In this document: one piece after another, positions 1 to 7,864 of the stretch
Layout: the number at the start of each line of letters is the position of its first letter
Numbering within the stretch: position 1 is the stretch's first letter
From: Proteocatella sp041738345
Lineage (GTDB): Bacteria > Bacillota > Clostridia > Peptostreptococcales > Filifactoraceae
Assembly (NCBI GenBank): GCA_041738345.1
Contig: JBGSPX010000025.1
Location: 1-14,901 of the forward strand
Reading direction: 5' to 3'
DNA: 14,901 nucleotides
Notes under the pieces: model-generated
Databases searched by the model: none
Told to the model about the DNA's origin: nothing
The model's input: only the letters and a program-made list of their open reading frames with translations
Translations under genes and position numbers: made by a program

Positions 1-713
1 CGCTGTTCCTGTGTAAGCTTATCATTATCACTTACACATTCAAATATAGAGTCCCATGTCATCGTCATATTTAGTGCATAACTGTGCATTAACTGCTTAA
101 GCCCCGGGCTATTTGCCGCTTCAAGCGTATTCCACTTAAGCCCCCTCTCCTGACACACCCTTTTCTCTATATTTCTCCACATACTATTCTTCATTTCAGC
201 TCCAACTTTTGGGTCTATAGCTCCACTCATAGTCATCATGTGTATAGCTTTAGTCTTAGTTATAGGGTCATTTGAAGGATAACGTTTATTTATCTCACTC
301 ACTATCTCCTCATTGCTCATTCCCTTAAATCCCATTGCTTCATTATATACTTCATCTGTCCATTTTATACCTAAATTATCAGACTCCTTTCTATATTGTT
401 TTACTATCGTATCATAATTTTCTGGGTCAAAATAAATCATTGCATCGAAATCAGGAAAAGCTTCATCATATTTTGTCCATACAAAATTTGCCTTTTGTGC
501 CTGACTCATTCCTGTAAAATCAGTCTTTTCAAATTCTACTTTTAGGTCTTCTAATTTCTGTGAAATACTTCTATTAGCTATTTTTACACTGTCTTGCTTT
601 GTACTGCTTTCTGCCGCTTTCATAGCTTGGCTAAAACTTGCTTGTTCTTTTTTAACACCCATTTTTGATGTTATTTCACCGCTTTTTATCGGTGCCATTG
701 TTCTTATTTGCAT
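1..713 (-). CDS. Hypothetical protein, C-terminus cut off by the window edge
   Basis: Reverse translation from an ATG at 713 stays open to base 1, giving at least 237 residues with no stop inside the window. An AAGGAGG ribosome site lies about 5 bases before the ATG and a good promoter lies just beyond it, so the start is well supported. The protein begins MQIRTMAPIKSGEITSKMGV and has no signal peptide or membrane segment. Residues 20-70 are polar and probably helical; after that it becomes a mixed, Trp- and Met-containing soluble domain with patches such as FVWTKYDEAFPDFDAMIYF and GMSNEEIVSEINKRYPSNDP. It has two Cys residues in the part seen. I do not recognise the family and assign no function. 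It is transcribed separately from the upstream pair, because a terminator (896-923) lies between them. Confidence 0.8.
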   Translation of the reverse strand, partial: MQIRTMAPIKSGEITSKMGVKKEQASFSQAMKAAESSTKQDSVKIANRSISQKLEDLKVEFEKTDFTGMSQAQKANFVWTKYDEAFPDFDAMIYFDPENYDTIVKQYRKESDNLGIKWTDEVYNEAMGFKGMSNEEIVSEINKRYPSNDPITKTKAIHMMTMSGAIDPKVGAEMKNSMWRNIEKRVCQERGLKWNTLEAANSPGLKQLMHSYALNMTMTWDSIFECVSDNDKLTQEQ

Positions 714-890
714 TTTTCCTCCTTAACTCTGGGGGGCTTAGGAATACATGATAATTATATCACAGTGATTTTTTTGTACAATCAATTTTTAAACGTTTAA
801 TTTATTTGTTAATAAAAAGACATAAAAAAGACAAACCTAATTTGTATAAAATCATATGTATACTAAAAAATATAAAAGTATATTAAATAA
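714..890 (-). other. Intergenic leader and promoter region
   Basis: This gap upstream of the left-edge gene contains its promoter and two symmetrical sequences. ATCACAGTGAT (759-769) sits inside the -10/-35 spacer, and the perfect palindrome TTAAACGTTTAA (789-800) lies just upstream of the -35. Both could be operators. In DNA this AT-rich the second could be chance. I see no coding potential or structured RNA. Confidence 0.4.
754..781 (-). promoter_or_regulatory. Sigma-A promoter of the left-edge gene
   Basis: On the minus strand, -35 TTGTAC (776-781) and -10 TATAAT (754-759) are separated by 16 bases, with a TG one base upstream of the -10 (extended -10). Transcription would start about 35 bases before the ATG at 713, leaving a short leader that contains the ribosome site. 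Confidence 0.65.
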
Positions 891-895
891 AGAAT

Positions 896-923
896 GGGAG
901 CGGATTCAAAAGAAATCACTCCC
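896..923 (-). terminator. Rho-independent terminator of the CBM48/amphipathic-protein unit
   Basis: The stem is formed by GGGAG+GATT (896-906) pairing with AATC+CTCCC (914-923), with a small internal mismatch. Read on the minus strand it is followed by the T-rich run CATTCTTTATTT. It lies about 20 bases after the stop codon of the gene ending at 944. Confidence 0.6.
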
Positions 924-943
924 AATAATTTACATAGAACTGT

Positions 944-1945
944 TTATACTGTTGCTAAAATATTTTTAAAGTTAACCTCATTATTTTTAGAATCAGAATT
1001 TATGATTTCTTTTATCTCTGAAGCTGTATTTTTTATAGTATCCGCTATATATGTGCCTGATGCTTTTAATTCTTTTGCCACGCTAGTTATAGTCTCTTTT
1101 ACTTCTTTGCTTGCTGAAATTACTGCACTTTTTATATTTTGAATATCATTTGATGAACTCTTAACCGCTTCTACTATTTTAGTAGCGGATTCTTTGATAT
1201 CTCGATATCCATTTGCTATAGTATTTGGTATTCTAGTAACTGGTTCTTTTAGGTCTTGTACTGCATTTTTTATAGCATAAAATGTAGTTGTAGCTTTGCC
1301 TATTATTCCAACACTTGGATTATCAAAAGCTACTTTTATCTCAGTTGCAGCTTTTCCTACTACATATACTGAGGTAGCTACATCTTTTGAAACTGAAAGT
1401 GCTGTGCTAGAAACATTTTTAGCTATTGATAGTGCCTGCTCCTTTATCTCAAGGGCTGCCGCTTTTAAATCCGAGGCACTTGAAGTAACTTGTTTTATTG
1501 AGCTTGCTACTGAAGAAGCGGTTTTTGTTATCTGTCCCGAAACTGATTCAGCAGTAGTTTTTATGCTATTTGCCACAGCTGAAGCTGCATCTATTACTGA
1601 TTTTGAAACTTTTGCAACCTTATTTACTACATCTTCCCCAACAGTTACAGCTGTTTTTACAACGTTTTTAACTTTATCAAATGATTTTGAAATAAAGTTG
1701 TATGCTGATTTTACTGAACCCGTTATATTGCTTTGAGTTGCATCTTGATTTTTTGCTTCAAATTGACTAAGTTTTTCTTCTATATTAGTATTTACGGTTT
1801 TAATTTCTGTATCTAGATTTTTAATTATACTATCAGATATTGTTACCCCATTTTTTACTTCTGAAGATTTTGCGCCTTCTGCCTTATTTTTGTTTACTGC
1901 GTTTAAATTGGTATACATTGCATTACTTACATTACTTATTCTCAT
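944..1945 (-). CDS. Ala/Ser/Val/Lys-rich amphipathic helical protein (LEA/phasin-like appearance)
   Basis: This is a 333-residue protein of unknown family. After MRISNVSNAMYTNLNAVNKN and a polar stretch, residues about 75-315 are almost wholly low-complexity helix. Ala, Val, Ile, Ser, Thr and Lys recur with small hydrophobics every 3-4 residues, as in KVAKVSKSVIDAASAVANS and SVAKELKASGTYIADTIKN. There is a short non-helical break near residue 208 (FDNPSVGI). There is no Cys, Trp or His, no signal peptide and no membrane segment long enough to span a bilayer. The composition resembles LEA-type stress proteins, phasins and other surface-coating amphipathic proteins, but this is a likeness, not homology. 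The start has an AAAGGAGTG site 7 bases upstream. The CBM48-like gene lies 35 bases upstream with no terminator between, so the two are probably co-transcribed. Open frames on the opposite strand are by-products of the repetitive composition. Confidence 0.85.
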   Translation of the reverse strand: MRISNVSNAMYTNLNAVNKNKAEGAKSSEVKNGVTISDSIIKNLDTEIKTVNTNIEEKLSQFEAKNQDATQSNITGSVKSAYNFISKSFDKVKNVVKTAVTVGEDVVNKVAKVSKSVIDAASAVANSIKTTAESVSGQITKTASSVASSIKQVTSSASDLKAAALEIKEQALSIAKNVSSTALSVSKDVATSVYVVGKAATEIKVAFDNPSVGIIGKATTTFYAIKNAVQDLKEPVTRIPNTIANGYRDIKESATKIVEAVKSSSNDIQNIKSAVISASKEVKETITSVAKELKASGTYIADTIKNTASEIKEIINSDSKNNEVNFKNILATV

Positions 1946-1980
1946 AATGTCACTCCTTTAATGTTAAAAAAATAAAAAAT

Positions 1981-2664
1981 TTATATCAGTTCACCTTTTG
2001 ATGAATATGAACTTGCATTTGAAATACTAAATCTATCAGCTAGGATAAATTGACCATTTATAAATAATTTTATAGTCCAGTTCCCATACTCTAGTTTAAC
2101 CTTATTTGCTTTAAGGTCTAGCCAAAACCACATAAATAATGGTTCTTTATCTTCTTCACCTTTAAATAAATTATTATCTGTATATTGAACAAGCTGTCCA
2201 TGAGGGTTATACCATGCTACTGTTACTGTATGAATTCCAGTTACCTTAGTAAATCCATATCTTACTACTGCTTTTTCATCTACATTTGTATTGAATGCTT
2301 TCTTTAGCAGAATATCATCTGCTTCACTTACCATAGAATTCATATAGTATGAATCTATATTAACACTATATTCTTCATTGTTATAAAGTCTTATTCCCTC
2401 TTCATTTATAATTATAAGTGACCATAGCTCCTCATTGTCATCAGGCATATATAGATTTGCCTCGGGGTCATTAAGTCTTAGGTTTTGATTTATCAAAAAC
2501 TTGTATTTGTATTCTCCAAAAGGAAGTTCTAAATCAAAATTCCATACATTGCCAGTTTTTTCCATAATCCCTTTATCTGGATTAAACTCATTAAATTCTC
2601 CTACAACTGATATGGAATCAATTCTAACATTTTCATCTTCTTCATATCTAAAATTTACTACCAT
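1981..2664 (-). CDS. Glycogen-binding-domain (CBM48/AMPK-beta-like) protein
   Basis: With the start at 2664 the product is 227 residues. The ATG there has AAGGAAG about 8 bases upstream; the frame stays open to 2730, but no ribosome site supports an earlier start. Residues 1-90 look like the early-set glycogen-binding domain: VVGEFNEFNPD, then WNFDLELPFGEYKYKFLINQ, then NDPEANLYMPDD. These match the usual order of 'G-x-FN-x-W/F', 'W-x-x-x-x-x-L-x-x-G-x-Y-x-Y-K-F' and 'x-D-P-x-N'. Residues 135-215 form a second beta-rich module (VTVAWYNPHGQLVQYTDNN, WFWLDL, GNWTIKLFINGQ) that I do not recognise; it may be an immunoglobulin-like sandwich. There is no catalytic domain, no signal peptide and no membrane segment, so it is probably a cytoplasmic glucan-binding or adaptor protein. 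It is first in a two-gene unit with the amphipathic protein. No convincing sigma-A promoter is visible upstream. Confidence 0.75.
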   Translation of the reverse strand: MVVNFRYEEDENVRIDSISVVGEFNEFNPDKGIMEKTGNVWNFDLELPFGEYKYKFLINQNLRLNDPEANLYMPDDNEELWSLIIINEEGIRLYNNEEYSVNIDSYYMNSMVSEADDILLKKAFNTNVDEKAVVRYGFTKVTGIHTVTVAWYNPHGQLVQYTDNNLFKGEEDKEPLFMWFWLDLKANKVKLEYGNWTIKLFINGQFILADRFSISNASSYSSKGELI

Positions 2665-2768
2665 AATAAACTTCCTTTCAATCCTTAAGCGTTTGTTTTT
2701 ATTTGTTAATATATTATCGACCATTATCACGATTACTTAATAGCCAAAGTACGGAAAAAAAACAAAAA

Positions 2769-2796
2769 AATAATGAAACATATATGTCCCATTATT
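2769..2796 (-). terminator. Terminator at the end of the butyrate-kinase operon
   Basis: AATAATG (2769-2775) and CATTATT (2790-2796) pair, continuing through two G-U pairs into the palindrome ACATATATGT at the tip. Read on the minus strand it is followed by TTTTTTTGTTTTTTTT. It lies about 10 bases after the stop of the GerMN lipoprotein gene. T-runs flank it on both strands, so it could act in either direction. Confidence 0.75.
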
Positions 2797-2806
2797 TTTT
2801 TTATTT

Positions 2807-3844
2807 TTATTCTGCCTCTAAAACTTCCTGTTGTATTTCTGCTTGAATATAATCCCCTTCATCTAAGAATACATGTCCTGACTCATACGGTTTCCCATCT
2901 ATTGTCAGTCCTAATTTTTCAGCATAACAGTAACTACCAAAGGTTGTTGCCAAACACTGAAGTATCATACTTTCATATGATGAACCTGCATTCATATCTT
3001 GCAAAAAGGCCTCATTCATGTCCAGTTTTACAATTCCGTTTTCTGGCTCAAATGAAAATTTATTAATAGATGCATTTTCGCTCAAAACCACTTCTGCATT
3101 GTTTGGTTTATTTGCTTTGTATGAATTACCCAAAACAGCTTCTGGCTCATCGTTTGTAGAGAAGTTCAAAGTTACTTCTTTGTAGTAATACTTTTCTTCA
3201 TCTACATTTGGATAATACATAAGGATTTCTTGTTCTAATTTTTTATCTTTTTCAATTTCAGATAAGGTTGAGTTAACTTCAAATCCATCGGTGCCCACAA
3301 ATACTGATTTTACAAGCCCTATTCCTGAAACATAGTAATCTTTAGTGGTAGAATCTGAGTAAAGGGTTGTAACTTCTACTGCCTTATATTTTCCTGAGGG
3401 AGTTTCTATTTCAAACTCTGTATCAGTTATGGTTCTGTCCTCTCCACTTGCAAGTTTCCAAGTTGTTCCTTTTTGAATAGGTTCCATAAGAATAACTTCA
3501 TTAGAGTTACTTTCTCTATCTAAAAAATTTTCTCTATGATAAGTCTCGCCTTGGCTAAAAGAAACTATAAGTTTACCGTCTTCTACTTTGTATACTTTAA
3601 CTAGCTCTGTTCCAGAATTATTTGTTCTAAGCTGAACTTTTCCATCTTTTTTGTAGTCCACCCAAGAGTCAAAACTTGCATATTCTGAACCTTCACCATC
3701 GTAATTATATTTTGTATTTTCTGTAGACTGTATATAGTTTTCTAGGCTTTCCTTAGTATCTTCTTTGTTTTTGTCACTACTACACCCTGTCATAAGTAAG
3801 CTTATGCAAAGCATAATTGACAATAGCTTTGTAAATTTTTTCAT
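2807..3844 (-). CDS. GerMN-domain lipoprotein
   Basis: This 345-residue protein starts with a lipoprotein signal (MKKFTKLLSIMLCISLLMTG) followed by Cys21, so it should be anchored to the outer face of the membrane. Residues about 60-185 form a beta-rich domain containing QKGTTWKLASGEDRTIT, TPSGKYKAVEVTT and DYYVSGIGLVKSVF. Residues about 205-335 match the GerMN domain of GerM-like sporulation/germination proteins: an EILMYYPN opening strand, a GIVKLDMNEAF strand, a helix with SYESMILQCLATTF, and LTIDGKPYESGHVFLDEGDY at the end. GerMN proteins are thought to act at the cell envelope or peptidoglycan; a catalytic role is not established. AAGGAAG precedes the start. It follows the 5'-nucleotidase gene by 26 bases and is the last gene before a terminator. 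The exact role here is unknown, and it need not be sporulation-specific. Confidence 0.8.
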   Translation of the reverse strand: MKKFTKLLSIMLCISLLMTGCSSDKNKEDTKESLENYIQSTENTKYNYDGEGSEYASFDSWVDYKKDGKVQLRTNNSGTELVKVYKVEDGKLIVSFSQGETYHRENFLDRESNSNEVILMEPIQKGTTWKLASGEDRTITDTEFEIETPSGKYKAVEVTTLYSDSTTKDYYVSGIGLVKSVFVGTDGFEVNSTLSEIEKDKKLEQEILMYYPNVDEEKYYYKEVTLNFSTNDEPEAVLGNSYKANKPNNAEVVLSENASINKFSFEPENGIVKLDMNEAFLQDMNAGSSYESMILQCLATTFGSYCYAEKLGLTIDGKPYESGHVFLDEGDYIQAEIQQEVLEAE

Positions 3845-3870
3845 TATATCTTCCTTATCTCAATAAAGTA

Positions 3871-5418
3871 TTATGCAGCTTTTTGAGTAGATGCTACTGC
3901 TTCTTTTACTGGTTTTAAAGTAATTCTTGTTTCTAGTTTTCCTTTTACTTCTCCAGTTTTTTCAATGTATACAAGAAGTGTATCCATAAGTGTATTGTAT
4001 TCTTTAACTACTGGATATGCTTTAAACATTTCGTAGCCATCTCCACCTGCTGACATAAAGTCATTTGTAACTACAGAGTATATCTTATCTTTATTTATAG
4101 CTTCTGTACCTACTTTAACATCACTTACACGTTTTCCTTTTTCTGCATTTGGGTCTACTGTAAAGGTAATTCCTGAAACATGTGGGAATGCACCTTTTTC
4201 AACTGGATAATCACCTGTGCCATGCTCAAGCGCAGCTACTATGTCGCTACCTTTCATATTTTTAACCATAACAGTGTTTCCAAATGGGAATACTGTTACT
4301 AAGTCCTTCATAGTTATATCGCCAGCTTTTATAGAAGTTCTTATTCCACCACCATTTGTTATTGCGATTTGTGCTTTTGTAAGGTCTCTCATAGAATCCG
4401 CTGCAAGCTGTCCAAGATTTGATTCTCCTGTTCTTACTACAGCTCTTTCTCCTACTAACTCAACTGCTGTTTTTCCTACAACTTTTGAAAGTGCTTTGTC
4501 TTGTTCTGCTGTTGTTTTTGCTATTTGATCTGCAATTGCTACATTTGGTTTTACATCTTTAAACGCATCATATGCTAAAAGACTTGATTGTTTATCTGTA
4601 ACTTTACCATTTGCTAATTTAATTTCTACTTTTCCTACATTTTTAAGGTATGAGCCTGTACTTGCTATAAGTGTATTTTTTACTACTAGACCTTTGTCTA
4701 ATTTTGTATGGCTATGTCCATCTATTATAACATCTATGCCTTCTACTGCCTGTGCTACTTTATCAGATGTGTAATCGCCCTCATATAGTCCTAAGTGAGC
4801 AAGCATAACTACTACATCTACTTTTTCTTTTTCTTTAAGGTCTTTAACTGCTTTTTTAGAAGTTTCTATCATATCTTTAAATTCACAGCCTACTATATTA
4901 TCTGGATGAGTTTTGAACATAGTTTCTGGTGTTGTAACTCCAAATATACCTACTTTAACTCCATTTACTTCTTTTACTATATATGATGGGAATACTTGTT
5001 TTCCATCTTTATAAACGTTAGCTGAAAGCATTGGAAATTTAACTTTTTTAGATATATCTATAAGATTTGCTGCTCCAAAATCAAATTCATGATTTCCTAC
5101 TGCCATCGCATCGTATCCTACAAGATTAGCTACTGGAACCACACTCTGTCCTTTTTCAATATTTGCAAAAGGAAGTCCTTGAAACATATCCCCTGCATCT
5201 AATAAAAGTACATTCTCTTTTTGCTTTAAATCTTGAACATATGTAGCTAGTTTTGCAAATCCTACTACATCTTTACCATTGTCTGATACATATGAATGTG
5301 TATCATTTGTGTGAATTATAGTGATTTTTTTCTGCTCGTCTGCGGCAAAGCTTGTTCCTGTAAGCATTGTAGTCATAAGCATAACTACCGCAAGTAATTT
5401 ACTGATTTTCTTGTTCAT
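3871..5418 (-). CDS. Secreted 5'-nucleotidase / 2',3'-cyclic phosphodiesterase family protein
   Basis: This 515-residue protein has a Sec signal peptide (about residues 1-25, ending TSFA before ADEQ). Its calcineurin-type metallophosphatase domain carries all expected metal and catalytic motifs: HTNDTH (36-41), GDMFQG (76-81), GNHEFD (108-113), AHLG (207-210) and GHSH (234-237). The C-terminal nucleotide-binding domain has NGGGIR (355-360) and NDFMSAGGDGY (452-462). This is the complete UshA/YfkN-type layout at normal length, so it should remove phosphate from extracellular nucleotides. No LPXTG anchor is visible, so it is released or loosely bound. A GGGAGG ribosome site precedes the ATG. 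It lies 34 bases after the aminotransferase gene and 26 before the lipoprotein gene, with no terminator on either side, so it is probably part of the butyrate-kinase operon. The exact substrate cannot be told from sequence. Confidence 0.9.
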   Translation of the reverse strand: MNKKISKLLAVVMLMTTMLTGTSFAADEQKKITIIHTNDTHSYVSDNGKDVVGFAKLATYVQDLKQKENVLLLDAGDMFQGLPFANIEKGQSVVPVANLVGYDAMAVGNHEFDFGAANLIDISKKVKFPMLSANVYKDGKQVFPSYIVKEVNGVKVGIFGVTTPETMFKTHPDNIVGCEFKDMIETSKKAVKDLKEKEKVDVVVMLAHLGLYEGDYTSDKVAQAVEGIDVIIDGHSHTKLDKGLVVKNTLIASTGSYLKNVGKVEIKLANGKVTDKQSSLLAYDAFKDVKPNVAIADQIAKTTAEQDKALSKVVGKTAVELVGERAVVRTGESNLGQLAADSMRDLTKAQIAITNGGGIRTSIKAGDITMKDLVTVFPFGNTVMVKNMKGSDIVAALEHGTGDYPVEKGAFPHVSGITFTVDPNAEKGKRVSDVKVGTEAINKDKIYSVVTNDFMSAGGDGYEMFKAYPVVKEYNTLMDTLLVYIEKTGEVKGKLETRITLKPVKEAVASTQKAA

Positions 5419-5452
5419 AAAATCCTCCCGAAATTTTTAGTTTTTTATTTTA

Positions 5453-6694
5453 TTAAAGTGCATCTATTGCCTTTTTTATAAGTGCTGGCGCTTTTGCACA
5501 ATTTTCTTCAGATACAGCACAAACCGCAAATCTTACTCCCATTTTTAAAGGTACTGCAAATATATTATGTTCTGTAAGCTTTTCTACTACTGCCTTTGGA
5601 TTTGCATGAGGAATAGATGTAAAGAAGCCATCTCTATATGGAAGAATTTCTAGTCCTACTTCTGCTGAAGCTTTTACAAAGGCTGCAGCTCTAGCTCTTA
5701 ACATTTTTTTGTACATAAGCAGTTCTTTTTCATATGCTTCTAGCTTTTCTGTATCAGATTCTATTTCTGTCATAACTTCCATAGCGCCTCTTGTTCCATT
5801 TGACCAGTTTGCTCTTCCTGCATGAAGGCATGCATAGTAGAAATCCTCTACCACATCTTCGTTTGATGATATCCCTATAGCGGCTCCTGATCTAAGACCA
5901 TACATAGTGTAGCCCTTAGACATACTATAGCCTACTATAATAAGTATGTTTTCTGGAAGATTGGTAAACTTTTTAAAGAATTCTCTTCTTTCAAAGCCTT
6001 CTCCTGCAAAATCTATATATGCTGTATCTACAAATAAAATCAGCTTATTTTCTTTATTCTGAGCTTTTGCTTTCATTATATCCAGTACGCTATCCCACTC
6101 TTCATCAGAAAGGCTGTAGCCTGTAGGATTTTGTGCAGGTGAATTTATTATAGTAAGCACACGTTTTTGCTCATCTACAAGCGCCTCAAAATTTTCTTTA
6201 AATGATGCTGTGTTAAAGTTACCATTTTCATCAAAAAGTTTATGATGTGTAAGGCTTCTACCTACATCTCCTGCTATAGTTCCATATGCTGACCAATGCC
6301 AATCTGCAACTAAGATTTTATCTCCTGGGTTTGTATATCCCCATACTGCATGCTTTATAGAACCTGTTCCCCCTGGTGTTGCTACGGTTCTTATATATGC
6401 TTCTGGTCTAAATTCTCTAAAGCAAGCTTTTTCAACTGCCTTCAAAAAGTCTGGCTGACCTGCAAGTGCTGCATATGCTGCTATTCTTGCATTAGGAAGT
6501 GCTTTTAAAGTACTATAGACACTTTCCATGCAAATAAGTGCGCCCTCATCATCCACAAGAGCTCCTATGGTGGCATCTATTACATTTTCTCTACCAAATT
6601 TTGCCTGTGCATCCTTTGCTCTGCCTGCGATTTCAAAAATAGGGTCATTTTCTCTTGGCCACTGAGCATGTTTTGCTGTCATTCGAAATTCCAT
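5453..6694 (-). CDS. PLP-dependent class I/II aminotransferase, probably aromatic or aspartate type
   Basis: This 413-residue protein is a fold-type I aminotransferase. It has the phosphate-loop region TPGGTGSIKHA (106-116), NPTG (189-192), DTAYID (223-228), the PLP Schiff-base Lys260 in VGYSMSKGYTMYG, and Arg268 in LRSGA that would bind the PLP phosphate. The arrangement is that of the aspartate/tyrosine aminotransferase branch, and it is cytoplasmic. It would move an amino group from an amino acid to a 2-oxo acid, the first step of many amino-acid fermentations. GGGAGGT lies 5 bases before the ATG at 6694, which decides this start over the ATG four codons later. It follows the butyrate kinase gene by 46 bases with no terminator, suggesting coupled deamination and acid production. 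The substrate is not determined by the sequence; the whole protein looks intact. Confidence 0.9.
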   Translation of the reverse strand: MEFRMTAKHAQWPRENDPIFEIAGRAKDAQAKFGRENVIDATIGALVDDEGALICMESVYSTLKALPNARIAAYAALAGQPDFLKAVEKACFREFRPEAYIRTVATPGGTGSIKHAVWGYTNPGDKILVADWHWSAYGTIAGDVGRSLTHHKLFDENGNFNTASFKENFEALVDEQKRVLTIINSPAQNPTGYSLSDEEWDSVLDIMKAKAQNKENKLILFVDTAYIDFAGEGFERREFFKKFTNLPENILIIVGYSMSKGYTMYGLRSGAAIGISSNEDVVEDFYYACLHAGRANWSNGTRGAMEVMTEIESDTEKLEAYEKELLMYKKMLRARAAAFVKASAEVGLEILPYRDGFFTSIPHANPKAVVEKLTEHNIFAVPLKMGVRFAVCAVSEENCAKAPALIKKAIDAL

Positions 6695-6740
6695 TTGTTA
6701 CCTCCCATAAATATATTAAATTTTTATTTGTTAAAAAGCT

Positions 6741-7796
6741 TTATTCAGTAAAAACTCTAGCTTTTTCTTCTCCCACAAGCACTCTATATGCTCCAAAAAC
6801 CAGTGATTCAAGTTCATTTTCTCCTGGAAGAATTTTAACTGGCGCTATGAATTTTACTTTCTTTGTAATATACTCTGTTATAAATTTAGAATATGCTATT
6901 CCGCCTGTTATAACAATTGCATCTACTTCTCCATCAAGCACTACTGACAGCTCTCCAATTGACTTTGCAATTTGATAAGCCATAGCTTCATAAACAAGTT
7001 TTGCGTACTCATCTCCATCATCTATCATCTTTTGTACATCTAGGGCGCTATTTGTTCCAAGTAGTGAAACAAGTCCCCCACTTCCTCTAACCATTTTGCC
7101 TAGCTCTTTAGCATCATATTTTGCACATAGCTTTATAAAGTTTTTGATAGGAAGTCTTCCTGATCTTTCTGGAGAAAATGGGCCTTCATCATCAGAAACT
7201 ATTTCTAACATTCTTCCATGTTTATGTGCACTTAGCGAAATTCCTCCACCTAAATGTGCTACTACTGCATTTATTTCAGGATATGTTTTTCCCATTTCTT
7301 CAGCAGTTTTTATCGCTGCCGCTCTCATGTTTAGGCAGTGTGACTGACTACCTCTAACAATCTCTTTTAGTCCTGTAATTCTAGCTACATCTTGAAGCTC
7401 ATCAACTGCAACTGAGTCATATATGTATGCAGGTATATTTACTGATTTTGCGATATCATGTGCAATTATTCCACCTAAGTTAGAAGCGTGCTCTACTACA
7501 GGTCTATTTTTAAGCACATCTACCATAAGCTCGTTTACTTCATACGCACCTGATTTTACTGGTGGAAGTAATCCGCCTCGTCCTACTACTGCACTTAAGT
7601 CTTCTACTTTATATCCATTTTGATTTAAAACGTTTAAAATACTTTCTTTTCTCATAGAAAATTGCTCGCCTATGCTTGCAAATTTAGAAAGTTCTTCATT
7701 TGAATGCTCTAATGATTCTTTAAATAAAAGTGTTTTGTCCTCGTATAATGCAATCTTCGTGGAAGTTGATCCCGGGTTTATTGCTAAAATTTTCAT
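6741..7796 (-). CDS. buk: Butyrate kinase (or branched-chain fatty-acid kinase)
   Basis: The start is the ATG at 7796, which has GAAGGAG 8-10 bases upstream; the product is 351 residues, normal for butyrate kinases. The acetate-kinase/ASKHA fold motifs are all present: NPGSTSTK (7-14) at the N-terminus, VGRGGLL (71-77), HLGGGISLSAH (181-191) and GPFSPERSG (205-213). The GRGGLL and PFSPERSGRLP blocks separate it from acetate kinase. It makes ATP from butyryl phosphate (or isobutyryl/isovaleryl phosphate) and ADP in the cytoplasm. The usual partner, phosphotransbutyrylase (ptb), is not in this window on either side. Here buk is instead first in an operon with an aminotransferase, a 5'-nucleotidase and a lipoprotein. 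That makes a branched-chain or other amino-acid-derived acyl phosphate a plausible substrate, which is inference. Confidence 0.92.
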   Translation of the reverse strand: MKILAINPGSTSTKIALYEDKTLLFKESLEHSNEELSKFASIGEQFSMRKESILNVLNQNGYKVEDLSAVVGRGGLLPPVKSGAYEVNELMVDVLKNRPVVEHASNLGGIIAHDIAKSVNIPAYIYDSVAVDELQDVARITGLKEIVRGSQSHCLNMRAAAIKTAEEMGKTYPEINAVVAHLGGGISLSAHKHGRMLEIVSDDEGPFSPERSGRLPIKNFIKLCAKYDAKELGKMVRGSGGLVSLLGTNSALDVQKMIDDGDEYAKLVYEAMAYQIAKSIGELSVVLDGEVDAIVITGGIAYSKFITEYITKKVKFIAPVKILPGENELESLVFGAYRVLVGEEKARVFTE

Positions 7797-7829
7797 ATTT
7801 AAGTTCTCCTTCAATAATAAGTTACCCTT

Positions 7830-7858
7830 ATTCTATCATTACGGGAACTCGTTTTCAA
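7830..7858 (-). promoter_or_regulatory. Sigma-A promoter of the butyrate-kinase operon
   Basis: On the minus strand, TTGAAA (7853-7858) and TAGAAT (7830-7835) are 17 bases apart, with TG one base before the -10. It lies between the permease terminator and the buk ribosome site, giving a leader of about 28 bases. It is the best-supported promoter of the window and drives an apparent four-gene operon. Confidence 0.75.
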
Positions 7859-7864
7859 GGAAAA

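Noticed and set aside
1296..1736. 146-residue open frame on the plus strand inside the amphipathic-protein gene
   Set aside because: It is antisense to a well-supported gene with ribosome site and terminator. Its hydrophobic Thr/Ala/Phe composition is the mirror of the low-complexity codons, and it has no ribosome site.
2665..2730. Upstream extension of the CBM48 protein to a start at 2730
   Set aside because: No ribosome site precedes it, whereas the ATG at 2664 has AAGGAAG at proper distance and begins the domain.
4217..4528. 103-residue plus-strand frame inside the 5'-nucleotidase gene
   Set aside because: It is antisense to conserved nucleotidase motifs, including NGGGIR, so it is a shadow frame.
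7797..7814. TTG start for butyrate kinase, six codons upstream
   Set aside because: The codon at 7812-7814 overlaps the ribosome site used by the ATG at 7796, and the family begins at MKILAINPGS.
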